Positions 14,940-23,709 of a stretch of DNA of 64,000 nucleotides are shown one piece after another; the stretch's first letter is position 1; every line of letters starts with the position of its first letter. The DNA is taken from NCBI RefSeq assembly GCF_947495735.1, contig NZ_CANMAA010000010.1, forward strand, positions 80,125 through 144,124, in the 5' to 3' direction. The DNA is from an uncultured Pseudokineococcus sp. GTDB lineage: Bacteria > Actinomycetota > Actinomycetes > Actinomycetales > Quadrisphaeraceae. A program made the position numbers and the translations under genes. The notes beneath the pieces are model-generated. The model did no database searches. It saw only the letters and a list, made by a program, of their open reading frames with translations, and was not told the DNA's origin.

Positions 14940-15860
14940 TCACCGCCCTCCGGGCACCGCGCGCCAGGGCAGGCTGCCGGGGCGCACGCGCTCGACGTCC
15001 TCCCAGGTGAGCCAGCCGAGACGGCCGGCGGCCGCGCGCGCCACGGGGCCGGGGCGGTGGGCCAGGTGCCGGGCCAGCACCTCGGGGCGCGTCGTGTACG
15101 CGGTGTGGAGGTGGCCGTAGAGGCGGGAGGTGGGGTCGTCGCGGAAGACCTCCGGCGTCAGCAGCAGCACGCACGTGCGGTCCGGGCGGCGCTCGCGCAG
15201 CGCCTGCTCGGCGAGGCCGGGGTTCGCGTCGAGGGTGGCGTCGATGACGCGGGCCAGGTGGTTGCGGACCACGTCGAAGGTCACGTGCGTGGCGACGTCG
15301 GAGAGCACCTTCGCCTCGACGACGACGGCGGCACCGGTGGTCGGGCTGACGATGACGGCGGCGGCCGGGGTCGCGCCCTCGAGCCTCGTCGTGTCGCGGC
15401 CCTGCTGGTACTGCTGGTAGGTGAGCACGTGGCGACGCAGCTCGTGGCGCAGGTGGTGCTGGTAGCTGGCGGGCGACGGCAGGGACGCCTCGAGGAAGAG
15501 CTGCGGGTCCGGGCCGAGCGCGTCGGCCCACGAGGCGAAGCCGGGGAACGGCGGGACGTCGCCGTAGGCGCGGGCGAGCACGGCGCAGAGGTCCTGCAGC
15601 GGGTCGGTCCCCGCGAAGAGGGTCATCAGCGCGGTCGCCGTCCAGAAGCGCTCGTCGCGGTCGATCGGCGAGTCCGCCGCGAGCGACTGCTGGCGGGGGA
15701 TGCGGCTGAGGGCCTCCGCGGCGGCCTGAGCCGCCAGCTGCTCCCGGTAGTGGTCGAGGCGGGCGGCGGGGTCGCCGGCACCACCGACCGCGGCGAAGCG
15801 GGCGAGCACCTGCTCCTCGCTGAAGGGCAGGTAGGTGGGGTGCATCACGGCGGTGTCCAT
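14940..15860 (-). CDS. Hypothetical protein with a possible PD-(D/E)XK-like core
   Basis: A 306-residue protein I cannot assign. The first 150 residues are helical and polar. Around 165-215 there is a three-strand pattern, AAAVIVSPTTGAAVVVEAKVLSD, in which Glu-Ala-Lys on the second strand follows a turn. This is how the ExK of restriction-like nucleases is usually placed, and it is followed by a helix (VTFDVVRNHLARVIDATL). The last strand is TCVLLLTPEVF. A nuclease or nuclease-derived fold is thus possible but unproven. The start may be ATG 15860 or ATG 15845; neither has a strong ribosome-binding site. It converges on the ArsA-type gene. Confidence 0.6.
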   Translation of the reverse strand: MDTAVMHPTYLPFSEEQVLARFAAVGGAGDPAARLDHYREQLAAQAAAEALSRIPRQQSLAADSPIDRDERFWTATALMTLFAGTDPLQDLCAVLARAYGDVPPFPGFASWADALGPDPQLFLEASLPSPASYQHHLRHELRRHVLTYQQYQQGRDTTRLEGATPAAAVIVSPTTGAAVVVEAKVLSDVATHVTFDVVRNHLARVIDATLDANPGLAEQALRERRPDRTCVLLLTPEVFRDDPTSRLYGHLHTAYTTRPEVLARHLAHRPGPVARAAAGRLGWLTWEDVERVRPGSLPWRAVPGGR

Positions 15861-15978
15861 GCCCAGCCCATCGGGTGGAGACCGGTGGGGTTGATCACGG
15901 CTGCTGCGGCCAGGTCACGCCGGGTACGGCGAGCGGGTGGCCGGGCTGGGCCGAGAGGGCGAGGCGGCGGTGTGCGCG

Positions 15979-16065
15979 TCAGGTCGTGTTGCGGCAGGTC
16001 GGCTCGGCGCCGGCCTCCGCGAGACGGGTGGTGGCGGTGCGCAGGCTGGTCTGGAGCGAGCTCAT
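15979..16065 (-). CDS. Possible small protein of 28 residues
   Basis: ATG 16065 is preceded at good spacing by GGGAGAGA and opens MSSLQTSLRTATTRLAEAG, an amphipathic helix, ending CRNTT. The ribosome-binding site is better than that of many larger genes here, which is the main reason to list it. No homologue is known to me. Confidence 0.3.
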   Translation of the reverse strand: MSSLQTSLRTATTRLAEAGAEPTCRNTT

Positions 16066-16180
16066 GCGCGGTCTCTCCCGAGAGGGCAGCGGCCGCGCCG
16101 GGCGACTGGATGATCGGTCCGAGTCGCCGTCCAGGACCTGACGGAGGGATGGGCCGTGCAGCGGCACTGGGTGTGATGGT

Positions 16181-16212
16181 GCGGTGGCGCGGTGGCGCGG
16201 TGGCGCGGTGGT
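16181..16212. repeat. Four tandem copies of GCGGTGGC
   Basis: An octamer repeated four times (last copy GCGGTGGT), in a non-coding stretch. It is prone to slippage and useful as a strain marker. No function is visible. Confidence 0.85.
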
Positions 16213-16650
16213 CAGCCACCCGGTCGTCAGGAGCAGGTCGTCCGGACCCCTCGGCGAGGTCCATCGCCACGCCGCAGCAGCCGCGCGTCGGGCGGCCCTC
16301 CTGCGCGGCCCGTCATCGGAGCGGCACGCGCAGCCTGCCTGCGAGCAGCTCGCCCGGCGAGACGAGCGGTGATCGGCGGCCACAGCGGATAGTCAGCCGG
16401 AGGGCGGCGTCGACCCGCTGGACGTCCGTGGGCACGCGCTTCCCGCCCCCAGACGTTCTCGTCCCCCGCTCGGGTCGGGCGAGGTCAGCCCGTCGCAGCG
16501 CAGGCGCCGACACGGCCGGCATCGCACGCAGGGGAGGTCAGCCCGGCCAGGGTGCCGTCCCGGGAGGCGCGACCTAGCCTCGACCACCGAGACCGGTCAG
16601 GACCAGGCCAGCGCGACCACGCGCACACGCGAGCACACCGGGAGCAGTCG

Positions 16651-17457
16651 ATGACCGAGCAGACGCCCAGCAGCCGCCCCTTCGCCGTCGTGACCGGGGG
16701 CTCGAGCGGCATCGGCCTCGAGCTCGCCCGCCAGCTGCTCCAGCGCGGGCACGACGTGCTGGTGTGCGCCGAGGACGCCGAGCTCGACGCCGCGCGGGAC
16801 CAGCTGCGCGCCGAGCAGGGCGCAGCCCCGGTGGTCGTCGAGTCCTTCCACGCCGACCTCACCACCGCCACCGGCGTCGGGGCCCTCGTCGCCGCGGTGG
16901 CGGCGACCGGTCGTCCGGTGGATGTCCTGGCCCTCAACGCCGGAGTCGCGAACGGCGGCCCCTTCCTCGAGACGCCGATCGAGGGGGACGTCGCCCTCAT
17001 CGACCTCAACATCACGGCCGTGGTGCGCCTGGCGAAGGCCCTGCTGCCGGCGATGGTCGCGCGCGGCGAGGGCCGCGTGCTGATCACCTCCTCCAGCGCG
17101 GCGACGCAGCCCGGCCCCTGGTACGCCACGTACGCGGCGTCCAAGGCGTTCGACCTGTCCTTCGCCGAGGCCATCCGCCACGAGCTGAAGGGCACGGGCG
17201 TGACGGTCACCGCCCTCATGCCCGGCCCGACCGACACGGAGTTCTTCGAGCGCGCCGGCATGGAGGGCACGGGGGCGGGGAAGGGCCCGAAGGACGACCC
17301 GGCGAAGGTCGCCGCGGCCGGCCTCGACGCGCTCTTCGACGGCAAGGACGAGGTGACCGCGTCGATGGCGGCCAAGTCCCAGGCGGCTTCGGCGGCCGTG
17401 CTGCCCGAGACGGCGAACGCGGCGATGCAGGGAGCGCTCACCAAGCCGCGCGACTGA
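16651..17457 (+). CDS. Short-chain dehydrogenase/reductase (SDR)
   Basis: A 268-residue classical-type SDR. The Rossmann motif is TGGSSGIG at residues 15-22, NAG lies near residue 98, the catalytic Ser is in LITSSSAATQPG and the Tyr-Lys pair in YATYAASK at about 157-164. The GPTDTEFFERAGM loop is typical of the DltE/YdfG-like branch. It should reduce or oxidise a small carbonyl or hydroxyl compound with NAD(P); the substrate is not predictable. ATG 16651 has GGAGCAG upstream. The gene is monocistronic and converges on the Uma2 gene. Confidence 0.88.
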   Translation: MTEQTPSSRPFAVVTGGSSGIGLELARQLLQRGHDVLVCAEDAELDAARDQLRAEQGAAPVVVESFHADLTTATGVGALVAAVAATGRPVDVLALNAGVANGGPFLETPIEGDVALIDLNITAVVRLAKALLPAMVARGEGRVLITSSSAATQPGPWYATYAASKAFDLSFAEAIRHELKGTGVTVTALMPGPTDTEFFERAGMEGTGAGKGPKDDPAKVAAAGLDALFDGKDEVTASMAAKSQAASAAVLPETANAAMQGALTKPRD

Positions 17458-17497
17458 CGAGCCCGCCGCGTCGGACGGCCCCTGGCGCGACCGTGCG

Positions 17498-18034
17498 TCA
17501 GTCCCCCAGCAGCACGTCCAGGTCGACGACGAGGCCGGGCCACCCGGGAGTGTCGCCACGACCCGTGACGACGCCCACCTGCCGGTACGCGCCGTCCTCG
17601 AGCGCGTACATCCGCAGGCTCGGCTCGAGCGGGTCGAGGACCCAGTACTGCGGCAGGCCCGCCCTGGCGTACTTCGAGGCCTTGCGGACCAGGTCGTCAC
17701 CGCGGTTCGTCGAGAGCACCTCGACGCACAGCAGCGGCGTGCCCGTGAAGCGGACCTGCTCGTCGGTGCGGGGGTGGACCATGACGTCCGGGCCGTACTC
17801 GTCGGCTCCCGGCTTCCACCCCCACGCCGTGACGACGTCGTGCCCGGTGAGCAGGTGCTGCTCGAGCAGCCTGGCCAGCCGCCGTGCGGCGTTCTGGTGC
17901 TGGCGGCTGGGGGGCGTCCCGACCAAGCAGCCGTCGATGTACTCGCCGTGGACGTCGTCTCCCAGGCAGACGTACTCGTCCCAGCCCATCGGCCGCTCGG
18001 GCGCGAGGTCACGCCGGACCACCGGCAGCGTCAT
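17498..18034 (-). CDS. Uma2-family protein (DUF820, PD-(D/E)XK fold)
   Basis: A 178-residue protein of the large Uma2 family of putative restriction-like nucleases. Visible elements are WDEYVCLGDDVHGEYIDGCLV (the Glu-Tyr-Ile-Asp-Gly start of the sheet), YGPDVMVHP (active-site Asp), LLCVEVLSTNRGDDLVRKASKYARAGLPQYWVLDP (Glu-Val then the Lys of the ExK-like triad) and a C-terminal strand. The family is abundant in actinobacteria and cyanobacteria, and its biological role is not settled. Its ATG at 18034 lies inside the 3' end of the DUF4262 gene (26-base overlap), so the two are coupled. Confidence 0.88.
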   Translation of the reverse strand: MTLPVVRRDLAPERPMGWDEYVCLGDDVHGEYIDGCLVGTPPSRQHQNAARRLARLLEQHLLTGHDVVTAWGWKPGADEYGPDVMVHPRTDEQVRFTGTPLLCVEVLSTNRGDDLVRKASKYARAGLPQYWVLDPLEPSLRMYALEDGAYRQVGVVTGRGDTPGWPGLVVDLDVLLGD

Positions 18035-18557
18035 GGCCCGAGGCTACGCACGCCGTGCCCAGCGGGCGCCGTCTCCACGTCCGCCATCGGGGCGTGCCGA
18101 AGACCTCCTGCACCCGCCGCGCCTCGCGCCACGGCACCTCCCAGGGCCAGCGGCCGACGTCGTCGGGCCAGACGACCTGCAGGGCGGGCACGAGCCCGGC
18201 GTGGCCGGGCGTGGCGTAGATCTCCTGCGCGACGACGAGCCGCTGCGGGTGCCGTACGCGCACGACTCGCCACACGACGGCGTGGCCGAGGTCGACCTCC
18301 GTGCCGGCGGTCAGCCGGTGACCGGCCTGCACGTGCTCGACTACCGCGTGCAGCACCCCGCAGGCCACGTCCGGCGGGAGACCGCTGACGACCACTTCCG
18401 GATGCCCCTCCTGGCGCGTGAGGCCCAGCGTGTACGCGAAGGGCGGCCCGGTGATGTCGCCCTCGACCATCTGGTGCGACCACCCGTGCTCCTCGATCTG
18501 CGCCAGGTGCTGCGCCCTGACCTCCTCGTGGGTCCTGCCGTCGCAGATCACGCACAC
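18009..18557 (-). CDS. DUF4262 domain protein
   Basis: A 182-residue protein opening MCVICDGRTHEEV, with a CxxC pair at the very start. It continues with the DUF4262 core: GWSHQMVEGDITGPPFAYTLGLTRQEGHPEVVVSGLP and a second half with HRLVV-type strands and WPWEVPW. The molecular function is unknown. Such proteins are often encoded near toxin-antitoxin or nuclease genes, and here its 3' end overlaps the Uma2 start by 26 bases. The start is well defined by the conserved CxxC. The last 25 residues, Arg/Ala-rich, run into the next gene and may have been added by loss of an earlier stop. Confidence 0.8.
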   Translation of the reverse strand: MCVICDGRTHEEVRAQHLAQIEEHGWSHQMVEGDITGPPFAYTLGLTRQEGHPEVVVSGLPPDVACGVLHAVVEHVQAGHRLTAGTEVDLGHAVVWRVVRVRHPQRLVVAQEIYATPGHAGLVPALQVVWPDDVGRWPWEVPWREARRVQEVFGTPRWRTWRRRPLGTACVASGHDAAGGPA

Positions 18558-18774
18558 GCTCCTGGCCCCTCTCCACCCGCTCGTCGTCCCGGTGGCGAGA
18601 CGCTAGGGACGGACGCTGCGGCGGAACCGGCTCCCGCCGGGACCTGTGGACGCCCACCGCTGCGGGCGGCCTGTGGGCGCGGCGGGGACACGGTCCACCC
18701 GTGCCGGGTAGCGAGGTGGCGGTGCCGACGCACGACGTCGGGGACGACGCCGGGCGCCACGCCGACGACTGCTG

Positions 18775-18803
18775 TTGACAGGTCCACTTCGGCGGACGAC
18801 TGT
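18775..18803 (+). promoter_or_regulatory. Possible promoter of the permease gene
   Basis: A perfect TTGACA (18775-18780), 17 bases, then GACTGT (18798-18803), a weak -10. Transcription would start about 75 bases before the permease ATG. I see nothing else in the rest of the 18558-18881 interval. Confidence 0.5.
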
Positions 18804-18881
18804 CGTTGCCCGGGGGACGCGTCGGTGCGTCCGCTTCGTCGAGCACCCGGCGACCAGGACCGACGGCGGGCAGGACCCTCG

Positions 18882-20663
18882 ATGACCGAGACGACGACCG
18901 AGCTCGACCGGCGGCTGCGCGGCATGGACGCCGAGCAGCTCCCGGCCGGGAAGCACGAGCTGCACGGCCCCGGGCACTTCGCCGGCCTCTACTCCGCGGA
19001 GAACATCGCGGGGACGGAGTTCGTCTTCGGGGCGACGTTCGTCATCCTCGGCGCCAGCTTCACCGACGTCCTCATCGGCCTGGCGATCGGCAACCTGCTC
19101 GCGGTCCTGAGCTTCCGATTCCTCACGGCGCCGATCGCGGTGCAGACGCGGATGAGCGTCTACACCTACCTGGACCGGGTCGCCGGCGGCCTGACGACCA
19201 AGCTCTTCAACGGCGTCAACGCGCTGGTCTTCGCCATCATCTCGGCGGCGATGATCACCGTGTCGGCCACCGCCTTCAACATCGTCCTGGACTTCCCGGC
19301 GCAGCAGGAGGCGTACCCGACGAGCCTGAGCTTCATCGTGCTCGCCGTGGTCCTCGGGTCGGTCGCGGTTGTCGTCGCGGCCTTCGGCTTCAACGCCCTC
19401 GCCGAGTTCGCGAGCACCTGCGGACCCTGGCTGATCGTCATGTTCGCGACGGGCGGCATGGCGCTCATCCCCGCCGTCTCCCAGGACGTGACCGGCTCGA
19501 CCGTCCTCGGCAGCTGGGGCGACTTCATCGCCCTCGGCGAGAGCTCGATCTTCACCGGCCAGACCCCCGAGGGCACCGCAGGCATCAGCCTGCTCGGGAT
19601 CATCGGCTACAGCTGGGCGGCGAACTCCTTCGCGCACACCGGCCTCGTCGACATGTCGCTCCTGCGCTACGCCAAGAAGAGCTCGTACGGCTACACCTCG
19701 GCGACCGGCATGTTCCTCGGCCACTACATGGCCTGGGTCGCCGCCGGCTTCATGGGCGCGGCCGCCGCGGCGATCGTCGGCACCAGCATCACCGTCATCG
19801 AGCCCGGCCAGGTCGCCTTCCAGGCGCTCGGCTACGCCGGTCTCGCGGTCGTCGTCGTCGGCGGCTGGACGACGGCGAACGCGAACCTCTACCGGGCGGG
19901 CCTCGCCGGGCAGGGCGCCTTCCCCCGCTTCTCCCGCAAGAAGATGACCCTGGCCATCGGCGTGATCGTCCTGGTGGCGAGCGTCTTCCCCTTCGTCTAC
20001 CGCGGCTACCTCAACCTGGTGACGTACGCGGGCATCACGATCGTCCCGGTCGGCGGCATCCTCTTCGCCGAGCACTTCCTCCTCAAGCGCTTCGGGATGA
20101 CGCCGTTCTGGGCCCGCTACAAGGGCGTGAACAACAAGGCCGCGCTGCTGGCGTGGGGCGTCACCCTGGCGCTGGCGGCGACGGCGGTCGCGACCGGCCT
20201 CATGCCCGTGTACTTCGCCTTCGTGCCCGCGTTCCTGATCAGCATGGGGCTGTACGTCCTGCTCGCCAAGAAGATGGGCGCGGCGCAGCGCTACCCCGAC
20301 GGCGAGGCGGCCGACGCCCTCTTCGCCGAGCGGGTGGAGGTGCTCCACGCCGAGCAGGCCGAGGAGTCGCCCACCGACGTCGACACGACCGACCGGCGCC
20401 CGCTGACCCGCGTGCTGCGCGTCGTGTGGCTGGTGGACCTGGCCGTCATCTTCGTCATGGGGCTCGTCGTGCTCTTCGCCAGCCCCGACACCGCCGCGTA
20501 CGAGGCCAACCGCACGGCCTTCTGGTGGGTCGCCGCCGTGGGCACGGTCGTCTACTTCGTCACGGCGTACTGGGCGCTGCGGCGCCACAAGGCGCACGCG
20601 ACGCGCGTGCTCGCCGAGCGCGGCGTCGACGACCCGGAGGGTCGGGCCGCCCAGACCACGTGA
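18882..20663 (+). CDS. NCS1-type permease (purine/cytosine permease family)
   Basis: A 593-residue membrane protein with 12-14 spans. The first membrane block FAGLYSAENIAGTEFVFGATFVILGASFTDVLIGLAIGN, the QTRMSVYTYLDRVAGG loop, the GYSWAANSFAHTGLVDMSLL segment and the GGWTTANANLYRAGL motif match the nucleobase:cation symporter-1 group. Likely cargo is a purine, pyrimidine or related cyclic compound, driven by Na+ or H+. The C-terminal 110 residues are longer than in CodB, with two further spans separated by a polar linker. ATG 18882 fits the start of the cytosolic N-tail. No catabolic operon is attached, so the substrate cannot be fixed. Confidence 0.85.
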   Translation: MTETTTELDRRLRGMDAEQLPAGKHELHGPGHFAGLYSAENIAGTEFVFGATFVILGASFTDVLIGLAIGNLLAVLSFRFLTAPIAVQTRMSVYTYLDRVAGGLTTKLFNGVNALVFAIISAAMITVSATAFNIVLDFPAQQEAYPTSLSFIVLAVVLGSVAVVVAAFGFNALAEFASTCGPWLIVMFATGGMALIPAVSQDVTGSTVLGSWGDFIALGESSIFTGQTPEGTAGISLLGIIGYSWAANSFAHTGLVDMSLLRYAKKSSYGYTSATGMFLGHYMAWVAAGFMGAAAAAIVGTSITVIEPGQVAFQALGYAGLAVVVVGGWTTANANLYRAGLAGQGAFPRFSRKKMTLAIGVIVLVASVFPFVYRGYLNLVTYAGITIVPVGGILFAEHFLLKRFGMTPFWARYKGVNNKAALLAWGVTLALAATAVATGLMPVYFAFVPAFLISMGLYVLLAKKMGAAQRYPDGEAADALFAERVEVLHAEQAEESPTDVDTTDRRPLTRVLRVVWLVDLAVIFVMGLVVLFASPDTAAYEANRTAFWWVAAVGTVVYFVTAYWALRRHKAHATRVLAERGVDDPEGRAAQTT

Positions 20664-20744
20664 CGCCGTGATGCGCCCGCGCCACAGGCGCGAGCGACCG
20701 CCCGTCGTCACGGAGGAGGGGCCGGCGAGCGCCGACCGGCCGCC

Positions 20745-20831
20745 GGTGCCGTCGTCGAGCCCTTCACCGCCCAGCACTCCGCGGCCGCGCGCCAGGCGTA
20801 CCGCGACGTCGGGAAGGGCAGCGGGCACCGG
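20745..20831 (+). pseudogene. VapC fragment, middle part, inverted
   Basis: Read on the plus strand, this segment encodes VVEPFTAQHSAAARQAYRDV then GKGSGHR, the typical middle of a PIN-domain VapC toxin (the FTAxHAxxARxAYxxxGKG stretch). It abuts, head to head, the VapC N-terminus encoded on the other strand at 20832-20924. No start, no third acidic strand and no C-terminus remain. Confidence 0.6.
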
Positions 20832-20924
20832 GACCACCGCGGCGTCGACCAGCGCCTGCAGGTACCGCTCCGACTCCGGCTCGTCCCGCAGGACGGCGAC
20901 GACCGCGGAGGTGTCGACGACCAC
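20832..20924 (-). pseudogene. VapC fragment, N-terminal part
   Basis: On the minus strand from GTG 20924: MVVDTSAVVAVLRDEPESER then YLQALVDAAVV. This is a textbook PIN start, with the first catalytic Asp in VVDTSA and the Glu in the first helix. The toxin sequence stops at 20832, where the inverted middle segment begins, so no functional RNase can be made. Confidence 0.75.
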
Positions 20925-21000
20925 CGCGGCAGGCCCTGCGCGTCGCAGAGCTCAGCCGCGGGGTCGGCCGCCGCCGTGCGCCACCGCGGCGTCGCTCCCG
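20925..21000 (-). pseudogene. VapB antitoxin C-terminal remnant
   Basis: Directly upstream of the VapC start and in a different frame, the minus strand reads ADPAAELCDAQGLPRW, like the last residues of many VapB antitoxins (...LLYDERGLP). The stop that would normally overlap vapC has become TGG. The rest of vapB is missing, cut off before the aldehyde dehydrogenase gene. Confidence 0.5.
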
Positions 21001-21011
21001 TCAGCGAGCGG

Positions 21012-22526
21012 TCAGCCCCAGGGATCGGCGATGCCCGCGTACAGCGTCTCGAGGTACTCCTCGATGCCCTCCTCACCGCCCTCGCGGCCCAGCCCGGACT
21101 GCTTGACGCCACCGAAGGGCGCCGCGGGGTTCGAGATGACGCCGGCGTTGATCCCGAGCATCCCGGTCTCCAGGCGCTCAGTGAGGCGCAGCGCCCGCGG
21201 GGTCGAGGTCGTGTAGGCGTAGGCCACGAGCCCGAACTGCGTGTCGTTGGCCAGCGCCACGGCCTCGTCCTCGGTCTCGAAGGTGACCACCGGTGCCACG
21301 GGACCGAAGATCTCCTCCTGGAGCAGACGCGCGCCGAGGGGCACGTCGGCCAGCACGGTCGGGGCGAAGAAGTACCCCGGGCCCTCGACCCGAGATCCCC
21401 CGGTGAGGACCCGGGCGCCGCGGGCCACGGCGTCGTCGACCAGGTCGGCGACCTTCGTCCGGCCCTTCTCGTTGATGACCGGCCCGACCTGCGCGCCGTC
21501 CTCGGTGCCGCGGGAGACCGTCACGGCCCCCACGCGCTCGGCCAGCCTCGCGGTGAACGCCTGCGCGACCGAGGAGTGCACGTAGAAGCGGTTGGCCGAG
21601 GTGCACGCCTCGCCGCTGTTGCGCAGCTTGGCCAGCAGGGCGCCCTCGACGGCGGCGTCGAGGTCGGCGTCCTCGAAGACCAGGAACGGCGCGTTGCCGC
21701 CCAGCTCCATCGAGGTGCGCAGCACGCCGTCCGCGGCCTGCTTGAGCAGCTGCTTGCCCACCGGCGTGGAGCCGGTGAAGGAGAGCTTGCGCAGCCGGGG
21801 GTCGGCGATGAGCGGGGCGGTCACCTCGCTCGCGCGGGTGCAGGGCACCACGTTGACCACCCCCTCGGGCACGCCGGCCTCGAGCAGGATCTGGGCGAAG
21901 AGCAGGGCCGTCAGCGGCGTCTCCGCCGCAGGCTTGAGCACCACGGTGCACCCGGCCGCCAGTGCCGGGGCGATCTTGCGGGTGGCCATGGCCAGCGGGA
22001 AGTTCCAGGGCGTGATGAGCAGGCACGGGCCGACGGGCTTCTTCACCACGAGCAGGCGCTGCTTGCCGTCCGGGGCCGGCAGGTAGCGGCCGGCGACGTG
22101 GGCGGCCTGCTCGGAGCTCCAGCGCAGGAACTCCGCCCCGTAGGCCACCTCCCCGCGCGCCTCGGCGAGCGGCTTGCCCATCTCCAGGGTCATCAGCAGC
22201 GCGAGGTCCTCGGTGCGCGCGACGACGGCGTCGAACGCCGCCCGCAGCAGCTCGGCCCGCTCCCGAGGGGCCGTCCTCCCCCAGGCCCCCTGGGCCGCGA
22301 CCGCCGCGTCGAGCGCGGCGGCGCCGTCCTCGACGCTCGCGTCGGCCACGGTGGTGAGGACGGCGCCCGTGGCCGGGTCCTCGACGGCGAAGCGCTCTCC
22401 CGCGGATGCCGGCACCCACCGGCCACCGATGAGGAGGTCGGTGGGCACGCTCGCGACCAGGCTGGCCTCCCGGGTCGCCTGTTCCGGCCGGACCGGCTCG
22501 GCCCTCGCCGTCTCACCTGTGGTCAT
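21012..22526 (-). CDS. gabD: Succinate-semialdehyde dehydrogenase (NADP+), GabD/BlcA-like
   Basis: A 504-residue aldehyde dehydrogenase. Catalytic landmarks are PWNFP (Asn175), VLKPA (Lys198), FTGSTPVGK (cofactor loop), ELGGNAP (general base Glu274) and NSGEACTSANR (nucleophile Cys308). The GEACTS context and GVKQSGLGREGG tail are those of the GabD group, which oxidises succinate semialdehyde to succinate. It is the last gene of a four-gene unit starting with a lactonase. The pathway lactone, gamma-hydroxybutyrate, succinate semialdehyde, succinate would end here. Its start overlaps the alcohol dehydrogenase stop by 14 bases. Confidence 0.9.
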   Translation of the reverse strand: MTTGETARAEPVRPEQATREASLVASVPTDLLIGGRWVPASAGERFAVEDPATGAVLTTVADASVEDGAAALDAAVAAQGAWGRTAPRERAELLRAAFDAVVARTEDLALLMTLEMGKPLAEARGEVAYGAEFLRWSSEQAAHVAGRYLPAPDGKQRLLVVKKPVGPCLLITPWNFPLAMATRKIAPALAAGCTVVLKPAAETPLTALLFAQILLEAGVPEGVVNVVPCTRASEVTAPLIADPRLRKLSFTGSTPVGKQLLKQAADGVLRTSMELGGNAPFLVFEDADLDAAVEGALLAKLRNSGEACTSANRFYVHSSVAQAFTARLAERVGAVTVSRGTEDGAQVGPVINEKGRTKVADLVDDAVARGARVLTGGSRVEGPGYFFAPTVLADVPLGARLLQEEIFGPVAPVVTFETEDEAVALANDTQFGLVAYAYTTSTPRALRLTERLETGMLGINAGVISNPAAPFGGVKQSGLGREGGEEGIEEYLETLYAGIADPWG

Positions 22527-23709
22527 GGTCCGTCCCGTCTGCCTGGTCGGACGGCTCGCTGCCGTCCGCGTCGAAGATGATCACCTGCCGGATGGCCTGC
22601 CCGTCGGCGAGGGCGTCCATCGCCTGGTTGATGTCCTCCAGGCGCGTCCGCGACGAGATCAGCGCCTCGACCGGAAGGCGCCCCTCGCGCCACATCTGCG
22701 CGTACGTCGGGATGTCCCGCGCGGGGACGGCCGACCCGAGGTAGCTGCCGACGATCGTGCGCGCCTCGGCGGTGATGCCCAGCGGTCGGATCGTCGCCTC
22801 GGCGGTCGGCGCCGGCAGGCCCACCGTCACGGTCACGCCCCCGACGCCGGTCAGCGCGACCGCCGTCTCGAAGGCGCGCACGTTGCCGGCCGCCTCGACG
22901 ACGACCGGCGCCTTGAGCCCGGCCTCGAGCGCGTCGGCCGGCGAGAAGGCCTGGGAGGCCCCGAGCTCGAGCGCGCGCGCCAGCTTCTCCGGGACGGCGT
23001 CCACCCCGATGACCGGCCCCTTGCCGAGGGAGACGGCGGTCAGGAGGGCCGCCATCCCCACGCCGCCCAGCCCCACGACCACGACGGTGTCCCCGTCCGC
23101 CGGCTTGCCGGCGTTGAGCACCGCCCCGCCGCCGGTCAGCACCGCGCACCCGAGCACGGCGGCGACCTCCGGCGGGACGTCGTCGTCGACGGGCACCAGC
23201 GAGCGGCGGTCGACGACGGCGTGCGTCGCGAACCCGGAGACGCCGAGGTGGTGGTGGACGTCGTCGCCGGCCCCGACGGCGTCATCGCCGTCGCCGAGCG
23301 GGGTGACGGCGTGCAGCCGGCGTCCGCCGCCGAGCAGCTCGCCCGCGTTGTTGGACGCCGACCCCCGCGTGCAGGGCAGGCGGCCGTCGGTCCGGCAGCC
23401 GGCGCACTCCCCGCAACGCGGCAGGAAGGCCATGACGACCCGCTGGCCGACGGCGAGGTCGTCGACCTCGGCGCCGACGCGCTCCACCCGTCCCGCCGCC
23501 TCGTGGCCGAGCAGCATCGGCACCGGCCGCACCCGGTTGCCGTCGACGACGGACAGGTCGGAGTGGCAGACGCCCGCCGCCTCGATCCGGACGAGCACCT
23601 CGGTGGGCCCCGGCTCGTCCAGCTCCAGCTCGACGACGGAGATCGGCCGCGAGGTGGCGTAGGGGCGCTCGTCGCCGATGCGCCCGAGGACCGCGCCGCG
23701 GATCTTCAC
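22513..23709 (-). CDS. Zinc-dependent alcohol dehydrogenase (MDR family)
   Basis: A 398-residue medium-chain dehydrogenase. Catalytic zinc ligands appear in GVCHSDL (Cys) and LLGHEAAG (His-Glu). The four-Cys structural zinc loop is CGECAGCRTDGRLPC, and the nucleotide fold has GLGGVGMAAL followed by an acidic Asp (VIGVDAV), which favours NAD+. In context it should oxidise gamma-hydroxybutyrate, or a related primary alcohol, to the semialdehyde handled by the next enzyme. The GTG at 23709 overlaps the upstream stop in GTGA, so I chose it over a longer frame. In the Agrobacterium blc operon this step uses an unrelated dehydrogenase, so this would be a functional replacement. Confidence 0.88.
   Translation of the reverse strand: MKIRGAVLGRIGDERPYATSRPISVVELELDEPGPTEVLVRIEAAGVCHSDLSVVDGNRVRPVPMLLGHEAAGRVERVGAEVDDLAVGQRVVMAFLPRCGECAGCRTDGRLPCTRGSASNNAGELLGGGRRLHAVTPLGDGDDAVGAGDDVHHHLGVSGFATHAVVDRRSLVPVDDDVPPEVAAVLGCAVLTGGGAVLNAGKPADGDTVVVVGLGGVGMAALLTAVSLGKGPVIGVDAVPEKLARALELGASQAFSPADALEAGLKAPVVVEAAGNVRAFETAVALTGVGGVTVTVGLPAPTAEATIRPLGITAEARTIVGSYLGSAVPARDIPTYAQMWREGRLPVEALISSRTRLEDINQAMDALADGQAIRQVIIFDADGSEPSDQADGTDHDHR

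Larger units (their letters stand above)
15861..16650. other. Long intergenic stretch with an octamer repeat and one small reading frame
   Basis: 790 bases without a convincing large gene. It contains a possible 28-codon reading frame (15979-16065, minus), four tandem octamers (16181-16212), and a TAGCCT hexamer at 16575-16580 that could serve as a -10 box for the SDR gene at 16651. Confidence 0.5.

Noticed and set aside
16181..16212. CRISPR-like short repeats
   Set aside because: The octamers are contiguous with no spacers, so this is simple tandem repetition.
18603..20924. A 773-codon minus-strand frame over the permease gene
   Set aside because: Only its first 31 codons (VapC N-terminus) are meaningful; the rest is Asp/Gly/Arg-rich antisense of the permease.
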